Positions 8,815-18,766 of a DNA stretch of 64,000 nucleotides are shown in pieces. Made by a program: the position numbers and the translations under genes. Location: contig JAWKIO010000005.1 of the NCBI GenBank assembly GCA_041394265.1, positions 186,001-250,000 of the forward strand, written 5' to 3'. Source of the stretch: Acidimicrobiales bacterium (GTDB lineage: Bacteria; Actinomycetota; Acidimicrobiia; Acidimicrobiales; SZUA-35). The notes beneath the pieces are model-generated. The model was not told the DNA's origin, ran no database searches, and was given only the letters and a program-made list of their open reading frames with translations. The stretch's first letter is position 1. Every line of letters starts with the position of its first letter.

Positions 8815-9258
8815 ATGACTACGAACCACGAGCACGACGCCGCCGGGCGCATGGCGATCGAGGTGGTGTCGTCCGCGGACTTCGACCAGACCGTGGCGGC
8901 GTGCCGCGACGCTCTGGCCGAAGAGGGCTTTGGCGTGCTCACCGAGATCGACATGGCGGCCACGCTCACGAAGAAGCTGGGCGGGGAGCACGAGCCCTAT
9001 CTCATCCTCGGCGCGTGCCACCCGCCGAGCGCGCAGCAGTTGATCGGCACCTACCCGGCGCTGGGAGTGCTCCTGCCGTGCAACGTCATCGTCTCCCGCG
9101 AGAACGACGAGACGATCGTGCGGGCCATGGACCCTGCTGCCGTCGTGGCGGCGGTGCTGCGCTCGGCGCCCGACGCCGAGATGGATGACGTGGTCGTCAT
9201 CGAAACCATCGCGGATGACATCGCCGGAAGGCTACGGAGCGCGCTCGCACGCCTGTGA
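8815..9258 (+). CDS. DUF302 family protein
   Basis: 147-residue soluble protein. The DUF302 signature is clear: a GFGVLTEIDMAATLTKKLG block followed by PYLILGACHPPSAQQLI and GVLLPCNVIV. The family is a small alpha/beta fold found widely in bacteria and archaea, often near redox or sulfur genes; its biochemical role is not established. Of two in-frame ATGs (8809 and 8815) the second is preferred because AGAGGAG at 8802-8808 would overlap the first. The gene is preceded by a DevR-box-like palindrome and followed by a USP gene 51 bp downstream on the same strand, with which it may be co-transcribed. Confidence 0.85.
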   Translation: MTTNHEHDAAGRMAIEVVSSADFDQTVAACRDALAEEGFGVLTEIDMAATLTKKLGGEHEPYLILGACHPPSAQQLIGTYPALGVLLPCNVIVSRENDETIVRAMDPAAVVAAVLRSAPDAEMDDVVVIETIADDIAGRLRSALARL

Positions 9259-9309
9259 CGGGACGTCTCCGAGTTGAGAACTGCTTCCACCTCGAGAACG
9301 GAGAAGATC

Positions 9310-9756
9310 ATGAAGCTCGACACCATCGTCGTCGGGTTCGACGGTTCGCCGACGGCATTGCGCGCCCTCGACACCGCAGCCCAGCTCGTCGCCGACACCG
9401 GCGTGGTCCACGTCGTCACTGCGTTCCGCCTGCCTTCGGCGGGCGACACCGCCGGCCTTCTGGCGCAGATGCCCGAGGAATTTCGCATCAACTACAACCC
9501 GACCGCAGCACCCGAGGCCGATCTGCTGCGGGCTGCCACGTTCCTCGCCGACCGCAAGGTCGACTGTCAGCCACACCTCGTTGACGACCATCCGGCGTCG
9601 GCGATCCTCGACATCGCCGATCAGGTCGATGCGCAGCTGATCATCGTGGGCAGCCGGGGCATGAGCCGCTCGACGAGGTTCCTGCGAGGCAGCGTGTCGA
9701 CCCGGATCGCCAGTCACAGCGCCCGCAGCTTCATGGTCGTGCACGACGAAGAGTGA
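9310..9756 (+). CDS. Universal stress protein (single USP domain)
   Basis: 148-residue single-domain USP. It starts with DTIVVGFDGSPTALRAL, the typical first strand and Asp/Gly/Ser nucleotide-contact residues, and has IIVGSRGMSRSTRFLRGSVS near the end, the complete G2xG9xGS ATP-binding loop. It is therefore probably an ATP-binding USP acting in the cytoplasm under stress. ATG at 9310 is preceded by a purine-rich CGGAGAAG. It is downstream of the DUF302 gene and convergent with the next USP gene, from which a strong hairpin at 9785-9814 separates it. Confidence 0.88.
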   Translation: MKLDTIVVGFDGSPTALRALDTAAQLVADTGVVHVVTAFRLPSAGDTAGLLAQMPEEFRINYNPTAAPEADLLRAATFLADRKVDCQPHLVDDHPASAILDIADQVDAQLIIVGSRGMSRSTRFLRGSVSTRIASHSARSFMVVHDEE

Positions 9757-9784
9757 ACTGGTGCTCGGGACAGAAAGAGGAGGC

Positions 9785-9814
9785 CCCCTGGTCATGCCCT
9801 CGAATGACCAGGGG
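9785..9814. terminator. Bidirectional hairpin terminator between convergent USP genes
   Basis: Perfect 11-bp inverted repeat: CCCCTGGTCAT (9785-9795) and ATGACCAGGGG (9804-9814) around an 8-nt loop. It sits in the 90-bp gap between two convergent genes. No T-run is obvious on either side, as is common in high-GC actinobacteria, so the function is inferred from stem strength and position. Confidence 0.7.
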
Positions 9815-9846
9815 ACCTCGTGGTGACGGTCAGCGGCTGCGACCGT

Positions 9847-10293
9847 TCACGATGCAGGCACGATGAGGAGCGGGCAGGTGAGGTGGTGCACGGCATAGGT
9901 CGTCACCGAGCCGAGAAGCAGCCCCTTGAAGCCCCCGAGCCCGCGCGACCCGAGGACGACCATCTCCGCCGGACCGTCATCGCCGCCCTCGGCGGCCTTG
10001 ATGATCTCGGCGCCGGAGTGCCCGAGGCTGGAGGTGGCCGTGACCGGCACGGGAAACCCACCCTCATAGCGGGACTCGAGTTCTGCCATTTCCGTGGTGA
10101 GGAACTCCTCGCCCGCATCCCGTAGGGCGTCGAGCTCGATCACGGCACCGAACTCCGTGCCCATCACGGCGGGCAGGGGGACCGCATGCACGGCGACGAT
10201 GCTGGCGTTGCGCCACTCGGCTTCACGGACCGCTTCGGCGAACGCCGCCCGCGAGGTCAGCGAGCCATCCAAACCAACGACGATATATCCCAT
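9847..10293 (-). CDS. Universal stress protein (single USP domain)
   Basis: 148-residue USP with an intact ATP-binding loop: VVLGSRGLGGFKGLLLGSVT, plus the N-terminal YIVVGLDGS. The ATG at 10293 has a strong AAGGAGAAGGAG purine tract just upstream. It lies 51 bp behind the DevR-like response regulator gene on the same strand and is probably in its operon. This mirrors mycobacteria, where the USP gene Rv3134c is operonic with devR, although there the USP comes first. Confidence 0.9.
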   Translation of the reverse strand: MGYIVVGLDGSLTSRAAFAEAVREAEWRNASIVAVHAVPLPAVMGTEFGAVIELDALRDAGEEFLTTEMAELESRYEGGFPVPVTATSSLGHSGAEIIKAAEGGDDGPAEMVVLGSRGLGGFKGLLLGSVTTYAVHHLTCPLLIVPAS

Positions 10294-10344
10294 GATCAGC
10301 TCCTTCTCCTTGCTCCGATCCGTGCGTGCTTCGGGGTGCACCGA

Positions 10345-11046
10345 TCACGCGGTCAACGACTCCCACCCTGCTTCTCGTTCGGCCATGCGACCGGCCAACG
10401 CCGCCACCTCGGCCCGTCGCGCCATCCCGAGCTTGCCGAGCAAGCGCGAGACGTAGTTCTTCACGGTCTTCTCGGCGAGGATCATCTCGATGCCGATCTG
10501 TCGGTTCGACCAGCCCTTGCCGATGAGTTCGACGATCTGACGCTCCTGGTCGCTGAGCGCCGAGACCGCCGGGCCCTCCTCGCTGACGACGGCCTTCGCT
10601 GCTTCGTCCACCTCGGACGGATCGAGCAATCGGGCGCCGCCCGCCACTGCCCGAACGGTGTCGATGATGTCGGCGGCACTGAGGCTCTTGTGGCAGAACC
10701 CCACCGCACCGGCCACCGCGGCTTCAACCAGTACCCGTTGGTCATCGATCGAGGTGAGCATCACCGATGCGACCCCGGGATGACGCTTGCTGACGTGTCG
10801 GCAGACGTTGAGGCCACATCCTTCGGCGAGCCGCACATCGAGCACGGCGACATCGGGCTGGAGACGGTCGATCCGTCGGATCGCTTCGCGTTCGGTGGCC
10901 GCCGTGCCGACGACCACCATGTCGGGCTCGGCGTCGATCAGGTCGACGAGACCGCGAACGACGACGTCGTGGTCGTCGAGGACGAACACACCGATGGTCG
11001 GTGCTTCGCCCGAGGCCTCTCGTGCACTCGCAGTCCTTGGTGTCAT
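10345..11046 (-). CDS. devR: NarL/LuxR-family response regulator, DevR/DosR-like
   Basis: 233-residue two-component response regulator. The receiver domain (about 17-135) has the acidic pair Asp24-Asp25, the phosphoacceptor Asp70 in VAVLDVRLAEGCG, Thr98 and Lys120. The C-terminal LuxR-type HTH (about 162-225) contains LSDQERQIVELIGKGWSNRQIG and KTVKNYVSRLLGKLG. The phrase VAVLDVRL followed by a Gly-Asn cysteine-containing helix, and the LLD linker, closely recall mycobacterial DevR/DosR, the hypoxia/NO dormancy regulator. No DosS/DosT-type GAF heme kinase is encoded in the window. The neighbouring genes (USPs, CBS proteins) are classical DosR targets and several carry GGGACC-NN-GGTCCC-like palindromes. 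Function as the local stress master regulator is inferred. Confidence 0.88.
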   Translation of the reverse strand: MTPRTASAREASGEAPTIGVFVLDDHDVVVRGLVDLIDAEPDMVVVGTAATEREAIRRIDRLQPDVAVLDVRLAEGCGLNVCRHVSKRHPGVASVMLTSIDDQRVLVEAAVAGAVGFCHKSLSAADIIDTVRAVAGGARLLDPSEVDEAAKAVVSEEGPAVSALSDQERQIVELIGKGWSNRQIGIEMILAEKTVKNYVSRLLGKLGMARRAEVAALAGRMAEREAGWESLTA

Positions 11047-11122
11047 GTGACGAGCGTCCCGCGTCGAGATCCACGGTCGATACCTCGATCGTCAACATCC
11101 GATCAAACTCGTCGAGGGCCGC

Positions 11123-11136
11123 TGGACCCTGGTCCT
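11123..11136. promoter_or_regulatory. Candidate DevR/DosR-type box between devR-like operon and tandem USP
   Basis: TGGACCCTGGTCCT contains perfect 5-bp arms GGACC/GGTCC around 2 nt, matching GGGACC-NN-GGTCCC in 10 of 12 arm positions. An additional half-site GGGACC occurs at 11147-11152. The site lies in the 177-bp divergent region between the devR-like gene and the tandem USP gene, so it could serve autoregulation and USP expression. Confidence 0.42.
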
Positions 11137-11223
11137 GGCCTCGACCGGGACCGAGACTGATGCTGCTCGAACGACTCGACCGACAAGGTGCCGAGTCGAC
11201 ATCGACGAGTGAGGTGACGTTCC

Positions 11224-12078
11224 ATGGCTGTGTTCTCGACGATCGCCGTCGGCTTCGATGGCTCCAACGGATCGCAGGCCGCCCTGCGCTGGGCCGAGGT
11301 GCTGTCGGAACGGACGCACGCACCGCTGGCGGTCCTGAGTGCCTTCACCCAGCCGCCGGCCGAAATGACGGTCGCGCTGCACGACGACCTGCTGGATGAC
11401 TATCGACGCTCACTTCGCGAGCACGGCGTCGACCAGTCGCTGCCGGTGTACATCGCCGACGGCGACCCCCGCCAGGTGCTTTCCACCACGGCGGCAACCC
11501 GCGAGTACGGCCTGCTGGTCCTCGGCCGGGCGGGCCGAGGCAGCGAACCAGGCTTCTTCCACGTCGGCAGCGTGGTCGAGTACGTCGCACACCACACGAA
11601 CACACCGCTCGCCGTGATCCCCCTCGACGCAGTGTTGAACGATGAGCCGGGTCCGGTGGTGCTCGGGCTCGACGGATCGCGAGAGTCCGCGGGTGCTGCC
11701 GAACTGGCCGCCCAGGTCGCCGAGGGCTTGGGCGTCGAGGTCGTCGCCGTCCACGCCCGCCTACCGCACCAGGGTCACGACCGAGTCTCGGCCTTGGCTC
11801 GGCTCGATGAGGCCGAACGCCAGCGTCTCGATCAGTGGTCGGAACCGCTGAAGGATTGTGGGATCACGACCACCGCCGTGTCGGTCGTCAACACCGATCC
11901 GGCCGCTGCGGTGCTCGATCTGGCACACGAGAAGAAGGCGTCGGTGGTCGTCATCGGCACTCGCGGCACGGGCGGATTCAGCGGTCTCCGGTTCGGCGGC
12001 CAGGCCATGCGCACACTGCACCGCGCCGCGTTGCCGCTGATCCTGGTGCCGCCACGCCGGAGCGAACCGGCGGCTTAA
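11224..12078 (+). CDS. Tandem universal stress protein (two USP domains)
   Basis: 284-residue protein with two USP domains (about 1-140 and 143-280). Domain 1 has FSTIAVGFDGSNGSQAALRWAE and an ATP loop LVLGRAGRGSEPGFFHVGSV. Domain 2 has PVVLGLDGSRES and VVIGTRGTGGFSGLRFGGQA, in which the final G-S is G-G. Tandem USPs of about 290 residues are the typical mycobacterial DosR-regulon form (for example Rv2623, Rv1996). The ATG at 11224 follows GAGGTGA. It is divergent from the devR-like operon across a region with a DevR-box-like palindrome. Confidence 0.9.
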   Translation: MAVFSTIAVGFDGSNGSQAALRWAEVLSERTHAPLAVLSAFTQPPAEMTVALHDDLLDDYRRSLREHGVDQSLPVYIADGDPRQVLSTTAATREYGLLVLGRAGRGSEPGFFHVGSVVEYVAHHTNTPLAVIPLDAVLNDEPGPVVLGLDGSRESAGAAELAAQVAEGLGVEVVAVHARLPHQGHDRVSALARLDEAERQRLDQWSEPLKDCGITTTAVSVVNTDPAAAVLDLAHEKKASVVVIGTRGTGGFSGLRFGGQAMRTLHRAALPLILVPPRRSEPAA

Positions 12079-12146
12079 GGAGGTGCGCGGAGAGGGCGAC
12101 GAAGGAGCCCTTGACGTGCACCGACCCAGAAGCCCAGCCTGGTTGT

Positions 12147-12167
12147 TTCGCCGACGAAGGAGGCGAA
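12147..12167. terminator. Weak hairpin between convergent USP and CBS genes
   Basis: A 6-bp inverted repeat, TTCGCC (12147-12152) and GGCGAA (12162-12167), occupies the 128-bp gap between convergent genes. The stem is short and there is no T-run, so this is only a candidate bidirectional terminator. Confidence 0.3.
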
Positions 12168-12206
12168 TCGCAGTGCAACGTCTCGCCTCTCCGCCCTGCC
12201 TGAGAC

Positions 12207-12593
12207 CTACTCGTCGTCGGCTAGTAGCGCCGCCAGCAGATCGAGGCTGCTGAGGATGCCGACCGTCGCCGCCCCTCGAACGACGAGGAGGTGGTGGACT
12301 CGCTGCTCGAGCATGTAGCGAGCGGCCTCACCGACCTCGCTCTCGGCGTCGATGGTGTACGGCACCGAGGTCATCACGCTCGACACCGGATCCTCGTCCG
12401 GCCAGTCGTCAACGAGATCCGTGCTCGTGACCAGGCCGGCGACGCTGCCGCTGGCCACGACCGGCAAGGCGTGGATCCCGAGGGTGAGCATGAGGTCGCG
12501 GGCCCGACCGATGGGGTCGTCGGGTCCGATCACGACCGGTTCGATCGTCATGACCTCCTCGATGCGCCTGCGGTCGTGTGCTCGATGCTCCAT
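12207..12593 (-). CDS. CBS-domain protein (CBS pair)
   Basis: 128-residue protein consisting almost wholly of a CBS pair (Bateman module): domain 1 about 12-60 (VMTIEPVVIGPDDPIGRARDLM...LPVV..G.VAGLVTSTDL) and domain 2 about 72-125 (SVMTSVPYTIDAESEVGEAARYML...HHLLVVR...GILSSLDLL). Such stand-alone pairs bind adenine nucleotides or SAM and act as energy or redox sensors. The mycobacterial DosR-regulon protein Hrp1 (Rv2626c) has the same architecture. It is convergent with the tandem USP gene and divergent from the OmpR-type regulator gene. Confidence 0.88.
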   Translation of the reverse strand: MEHRAHDRRRIEEVMTIEPVVIGPDDPIGRARDLMLTLGIHALPVVASGSVAGLVTSTDLVDDWPDEDPVSSVMTSVPYTIDAESEVGEAARYMLEQRVHHLLVVRGAATVGILSSLDLLAALLADDE

Positions 12594-12779
12594 GCGTCGA
12601 TCTCAGCCCATGGTGCGTCCTCGGCGACAGAGCAACAGGTCACCTCCGATGCCGGACCTGACGCCGACCCCAACCCGACCCCGACCAAAGACCCTGTCCA
12701 CGCAGGTCGTCGGCAAGGTACAACTGAGCTGTCGGAGGATTTGGTCTCCGATGTGCTTCCACTTCTGTGAGGAGGCGAC

Positions 12780-13531
12780 ATGGCCCCCAACGCACCACCG
12801 TCCCCCGGACCGATGCTCGACGACGCACGAAGCGCCGATGACTCGCCACGGGCACAAGTCCTGGTCGTCGACGACGACGACGAACTCCGATCCATCGTCG
12901 GAGCGGAGCTGACCGACCACCACTTCGAAGTGATCGGCACCTCGAACGGACATCGCGCCCTCGACATCATCCGCTCCCGGCCGCCAGACCTCGTCGTGCT
13001 CGATCTCGGTCTGCCCGACATGAGCGGCCTCGATCTGCTCCGCACCGTTCGCCAGATGGGCTCGCTCCCGGTGATCATCTTGTCGGGGTGGGACTCCGAA
13101 GCCGACCGTGTGGTCGGACTCGAGATGGGCGCTGACGACTACGTCGTCAAGCCCTTCTCGTCTCGCGAGCTTGCGGCTCGGGTCAAGACCGTGTTGCGGC
13201 GAGCCGAGGCGATGCCCGAGCACGCACCCCCGACCCGGCTCGACTTCGACCGCCTCGTGATCGACCTTGCGGCACGCGACGTACGAGTCGACGACGAGTA
13301 CATCGACCTGACCGCCAAGGAGTTCGACCTGTTGGCCTTCCTCGCCGAATCGCCTCGCCAGGTGTTTTCCCGAGCCCAGTTGCTCCGCCGGGTGTGGAGC
13401 TCCGATCCCGAGTGGCAGAGCCCATCCACGGTCGCCGAACACATCCACCGGCTTCGCCGCAAGATCGAGCCGAACCCGTCCGACCCGCGTTGGATCCATA
13501 CGATGCGAGGCGCCGGCTATCGGTTCGTGCC

Positions 13532-13535
<4 letters not shown>
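12780..13535 (+). CDS. OmpR/PhoB-family response regulator
   Basis: 251-residue regulator. The first 25 residues are low-complexity; the receiver (about 26-140) has Asp31-Asp34 acidic residues, phosphoacceptor Asp75 in LVVLDLGLPDMSG and the Lys of DDYVVKPFS. The C-terminal winged helix (about 152-250) carries IDLTAKEFDLLAFLAESP and the VAEHIHRLRRKIEP recognition helix, ending RGAGYRFVP. The ATG has a strong GAGGAGG upstream. The stop overlaps the GTG of the hybrid kinase gene (GTGA at 13532-13535), so regulator and kinase are translationally coupled partners. Confidence 0.92.
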
Positions 13536-15570
<2,035 letters not shown>

Positions 15571-15574
<4 letters not shown>

Positions 15575-15996
15575 CCTCGAACAGCACCACCTGCCGCAGT
15601 TGCGGGGCCCGGAACCGGGTGCCCGTCGTGGCGATCGGGCGGCCGCGCTGCGCGAAGTGCAAGCAAGACCTCCCCTGGATCGTCAATGCCACCGCCAACG
15701 ACTTCGACGAGGCCATCGAGCGTTCCACACTGCCGGTGCTGGTCGACCTGTGGGCCCCGTGGTGCGGGCCGTGCAAGATGGTGGCGCCGATGCTCGAGCG
15801 CCTCGCCGCGGAGCGCTCCGGCAAACTCCGGGTGGTGAAGCTCAACGTCGATGAAGCGCCGGCGATCTCGGCGAGACTGCGGGCACAGAGCATCCCGACA
15901 CTGCTGCTGTTCGATCGCGGCGTCGAAGTCGGGCGCCAGATCGGTGCGCTGCCCGAAGACGCGCTGCGCCGCTGGATCGACCAGACATTCACGTGA
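15571..15996 (+). CDS. trxC: Thioredoxin-2-like protein with N-terminal zinc finger
   Basis: 141-residue protein. An N-terminal zinc-ribbon with two CxxC pairs (Cys8/Cys11 and Cys27/Cys30) precedes a thioredoxin fold with the redox centre WCGPC (Cys65, Cys68) and the cis-Pro loop SIPTLLLF. This is the TrxC (thioredoxin 2) architecture, a cytoplasmic disulfide reductant often linked to oxidative stress, where the zinc site tunes activity. The ATG overlaps the kinase stop (ATGA at 15571-15574). Regulator, hybrid kinase and thioredoxin therefore form one coupled operon, unusual company for trxC. Confidence 0.92.
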
Positions 15997-16004
15997 CCTT
16001 GTCC

Positions 16005-16028
16005 CCTGGCTCTGTTCGCAGGGCCAGG
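16005..16028. terminator. Weak hairpin between trxC and USP gene
   Basis: 6-bp inverted repeat CCTGGC (16005-16010)/GCCAGG (16023-16028) in the 46-bp gap between two same-strand genes. It could be an attenuator or terminator; no T-run follows. Confidence 0.25.
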
Positions 16029-16042
16029 CGACGATCGGAGGC

Positions 16043-16936
16043 ATGGTCGAAGATCGAGCGGAGCGAAGCGAGCGCTACGGCATCGTGGTCGGGATCGACG
16101 GATCCGATGGTTCCCGGGCAGCCATGCGCTGGGCCGCTGCTCACACCGATCACTTCGGACCGATTCAACCGGTCGTCGCCTGGCGGTTCCCATGGTGGCT
16201 GGTCCCCAACCCCTTCCCCGGCGCCCCGGCACCTCCGCCCAGCGAGCAATTTCAACTCCGGGCCGAACGCCAAGCCCGGCACGAACTCGACTCGCTCGGT
16301 ATCGAGCCCACGGCGGATCCCATCGTGTGCGAGGCCGCCGCCGGCCCGACCCTCGTCACCATCGGGGCGCGGGCCAACCTCATCGCCGTCGGCACTCGCG
16401 GCCGCGATGCGCTCCGCGGCACCCTGCTCGGATCGACAGGCATGCATTTGGTCACCCATGCCCGAGTCCCCGTCGTGGTCGTGCCACGCGATCTCCCGAT
16501 GACGCCTCGGCAAGGCCCCGTCGTCGTCGGCATCGACGGTTCGCCCAATGCCACCGCCGCTCTGCGATGGGCGCTCACCAACACACCCGCAAACACGCTG
16601 TTGGTCGCCGTGATGAGCTACCTCGATCCGATTGACGTGACGCTGCGCCCTGACCTGCCGCCGAAGACGGAAACCGCACAGGCGGCGGAGCGGCTGCTGC
16701 GCACGACGGTCGACGAGACCCGTCGTGCGATCGGTCCCGAGGCACACGAGGTCACCACTCGGGTCCTCTACGGCGAACCGCGCGAGGTGCTCGAGGAACT
16801 CGCCACGACGGCGCAACTCCTCGTTCTCGGCACCAGAGGGCACCGAGGAGTGGCGCATCTGCTGCTCGGGTCCACCACCGACGCGCTCATCCGCCACCCG
16901 ATCGCGCCGGTCGTCGTCGTCCCGTCCGACGGTTGA
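16043..16936 (+). CDS. Tandem universal stress protein (two USP domains)
   Basis: 297-residue protein with two complete USP domains. Domain 1: GIVVGIDGSDGSRAAMRWA and ATP loop AVGTRGRDALRGTLLGSTG. Domain 2: GPVVVGIDGSPNATAALRWAL and LVLGTRGHRGVAHLLLGSTT. Both loops fit G2xG9xGS, so both sites probably bind ATP, unlike the other two tandem USPs here. ATG 16043 is preceded by CGGAGG. It may be transcribed with the upstream regulator-kinase-trxC unit and with the downstream antiporter gene 25 bp away. Confidence 0.9.
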   Translation: MVEDRAERSERYGIVVGIDGSDGSRAAMRWAAAHTDHFGPIQPVVAWRFPWWLVPNPFPGAPAPPPSEQFQLRAERQARHELDSLGIEPTADPIVCEAAAGPTLVTIGARANLIAVGTRGRDALRGTLLGSTGMHLVTHARVPVVVVPRDLPMTPRQGPVVVGIDGSPNATAALRWALTNTPANTLLVAVMSYLDPIDVTLRPDLPPKTETAQAAERLLRTTVDETRRAIGPEAHEVTTRVLYGEPREVLEELATTAQLLVLGTRGHRGVAHLLLGSTTDALIRHPIAPVVVVPSDG

Positions 16937-16961
16937 AGCCCGGGCGCATGCCGGTGTTTCG

Positions 16962-17900
16962 ATGACAGTGCTGTGGATCGTCGGCGTCGTGACCGGGTTG
17001 ACGGTCGCGATCATTGCCAGCCGCCACGCGCTCGACGCGGCATCCGAGGTCGGCCGGCTGCTCGGGTTGTCGCCCTTCGTTCTCGGGATGACCGTTGTGG
17101 CCATCGGCACCGACCTTCCCGAGATCGCGAACAGCATCGTCTCCTCCGCGACGGGTCACGGCGACCTCAACATCGGGGACTCGATCGGCTCGGTGGTGAC
17201 GCAGTCCACGCTCGTCCTCGGTGTGCTGGCGATGTCGGGCCGCCTCGAGACCGAGCGCCGGTTCGTGGTGACCACCGGGTCGCTCACGGTCCTGGCCCTG
17301 CTCATCGGGGCCATGGTGATCGACGACGAGTTCCTGAGTCGAGTCGACGCGCTGCTCCTGATCGCGACCTGGCTCGTCGGCACGTTCATCATCCAACGGC
17401 CGACACCCGACGAGCGCCGAATCCGATCCGAGGGCGACACTCCGCGCCCACCGGGCGACGTGCTCCGGCGCGAGCTTCGACGCACGGTGATGTTCTTGCT
17501 GATCGTCGGGGCGGGAGCTGCGCTCGCCGTCGAATGCTTCACTCGGGCCGCCAGCGCCTTCGGGGTTCCCGAATACCTGCTGAGCTTCTTCGTGCTTGCC
17601 GCCGGCACGTCGCTGCCCGAACTCGTCGTCGATGCCCGTGCCCTACGCCGGGGTGAGGGTGCGCTGGCGCTGGGCGACCTACTCGGCTCGTCGTTCGTCG
17701 ATGCCACCCTGTCGCCTGCGGTCGGACCGCTACTCTTCCCCACCGTGCTGAGCGCCGGGTTGGCCCGCGGCAGCCTGCTCACTGCAGCGGTCATCGCCGT
17801 CGTCACGTCGCTGCTCCTACGCGAGGGCCAGCCCCGTTGGCCGACGGGGCTGGCCCTCGTGATGCTCTACCTGGCGCTGTATCCGGCGCTCATCGTGTGA
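16962..17900 (+). CDS. Sodium/calcium-exchanger-family (CaCA) cation antiporter
   Basis: 312-residue membrane protein with about ten helices in two inverted halves. Each half carries an alpha-repeat: GTDLPEIANSI...NIGDSIGSVVTQSTLVLG in the first and GTSLPELVVDARALRRG...LGDLLGSSFVDATLSP in the second, the CaCA superfamily signature with the acidic ion-binding residues. It probably exchanges Ca2+ (or another cation) for Na+ or H+. A loop rich in Arg and Pro (about 150-170) separates the halves. The ATG at 16962 lies 25 bp behind the tandem USP gene, so the two are likely co-transcribed; the P-type cation ATPase at the left edge is another ion-homeostasis gene in the same stress island. Confidence 0.88.
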   Translation: MTVLWIVGVVTGLTVAIIASRHALDAASEVGRLLGLSPFVLGMTVVAIGTDLPEIANSIVSSATGHGDLNIGDSIGSVVTQSTLVLGVLAMSGRLETERRFVVTTGSLTVLALLIGAMVIDDEFLSRVDALLLIATWLVGTFIIQRPTPDERRIRSEGDTPRPPGDVLRRELRRTVMFLLIVGAGAALAVECFTRAASAFGVPEYLLSFFVLAAGTSLPELVVDARALRRGEGALALGDLLGSSFVDATLSPAVGPLLFPTVLSAGLARGSLLTAAVIAVVTSLLLREGQPRWPTGLALVMLYLALYPALIV

Positions 17901-17930
17901 GCCATCCCAGTCGGCGTCACCGGTGGACGA

Positions 17931-18413
17931 TCAGGTGAAGATGATCTGGCCGCCCGCTGCCTTCTCGTAGAACTCACCGACGGTGATGATGTCGTCGAGT
18001 TCATCGATCAGGTCCTCCCGCTCGAGCTTGAACAGATCGACCGAGGCAAGACAGGCGTACAACCCAGCGCCGGTGTCGGCGATCATCTGCACGAACTCGG
18101 GGATATCGGGAATGTCGAGCTCCTCGATCTGGTGCTCCATGTACTTGGTCATCAGCCCCGACACGCCGGGCAGGCCGCCGGCCCACGTGGGGATGTGGAG
18201 ACCCGGGTTGCCGACGGTGGCCACCTTGATGTGGGACTGGTGCTTCTTGTGCACGGCGTCCATGCCGAAGAAGGTGAAGAAGACGTTGGCCTCGATGCCC
18301 TCGGCTCGAGCCCCGTTGGCCATGATCAGACCCGGATAGATCCCTTCGAGCGAACCCTTGGAGATGATGATCGAGACTTTCTCGATCGGTGCTGGTTCGG
18401 TATCGTCGGACAT
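17931..18413 (-). CDS. DsrE/DsrF-like sulfur-relay family protein (DsrE2 type)
   Basis: 160-residue soluble protein of the DsrE/F/TusD superfamily. It begins with a beta-strand KVSIIISKGSLEGIYPGLIMANGARAEG and has the probable sulfur-carrying Cys121 in AGLYACLASVDLF, followed by an acidic helix. Members accept or donate persulfide sulfur in dissimilatory sulfur oxidation or tRNA thiolation. The ATG at 18413 overlaps the stop of the dsrC-like gene (TGATG), so I prefer it to an ATG three codons upstream. Third gene of the SQR-DsrC-DsrE operon; probably takes sulfur from, or passes it to, the DsrC homologue. Confidence 0.88.
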   Translation of the reverse strand: MSDDTEPAPIEKVSIIISKGSLEGIYPGLIMANGARAEGIEANVFFTFFGMDAVHKKHQSHIKVATVGNPGLHIPTWAGGLPGVSGLMTKYMEHQIEELDIPDIPEFVQMIADTGAGLYACLASVDLFKLEREDLIDELDDIITVGEFYEKAAGGQIIFT

Positions 18414-18730
18414 CAGATGCATCCCTTCGGCTTGGGGATTCCGGCGCAGCGGGCGGCAATCTTGGCCGGGCCCTTCGGGAAGAGCTCATAGAGCTCCTTG
18501 ACCGACACGCCGGAGGTCTTGCCCAGCTTGCGGACCGTCGGTCCGGTGCCTTTCTCGAAATACTCCTTGCGCATGAAGTTGATGACCTGCCAGTGCTTGT
18601 CGGTCAGCTCACCGAGGTCTGCTTCTGCCGCCATCTCGACGGCCATGGGTTCGGTCCACTGGTTGGGATCGACGAAGAAGCCCTCCTTGTCGACCTCGAT
18701 GGTGGCGCCGGCGAGCGTCTTGGTTGCCAT
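18413..18730 (-). CDS. dsrC: TusE/DsrC/DsvC-family sulfur-relay protein
   Basis: 105-residue DsrC-type protein. The core GFFVDPNQWTEPMAVEMAAEADL, KHWQVINFMRKEY and LYELFPKGPAKIA match the family closely. The flexible C-terminal arm ends AGIPKPKGCI with the catalytic penultimate Cys104 (CysA). The partner CysB, normally at the position equivalent to residue 93 (C-x-x-A-G), is Ala93 here, but a cysteine occurs two residues later (Cys95, directly before AG). DsrC carries protein-bound trisulfide between sulfur enzymes; loss of canonical CysB would make this protein more TusE-like unless Cys95 substitutes. It lies 36 bp behind sqr, and its stop overlaps the DsrE start. Confidence 0.92.
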   Translation of the reverse strand: MATKTLAGATIEVDKEGFFVDPNQWTEPMAVEMAAEADLGELTDKHWQVINFMRKEYFEKGTGPTVRKLGKTSGVSVKELYELFPKGPAKIAARCAGIPKPKGCI

Positions 18731-18766
18731 GGTGCATCTGCCTTTCTCGTGAAATCGTGGGTTGCG

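Noticed and set aside
7788..9188. A 466-codon plus-strand open frame
   Set aside because: It crosses the tandem USP gene in antisense and shares its frame with nothing known.
12698..12712. AAAGACCCTGTCC as a DevR-type box between the CBS and OmpR genes
   Set aside because: Arm spacing and sequence do not fit; it is probably chance in a C-rich stretch.
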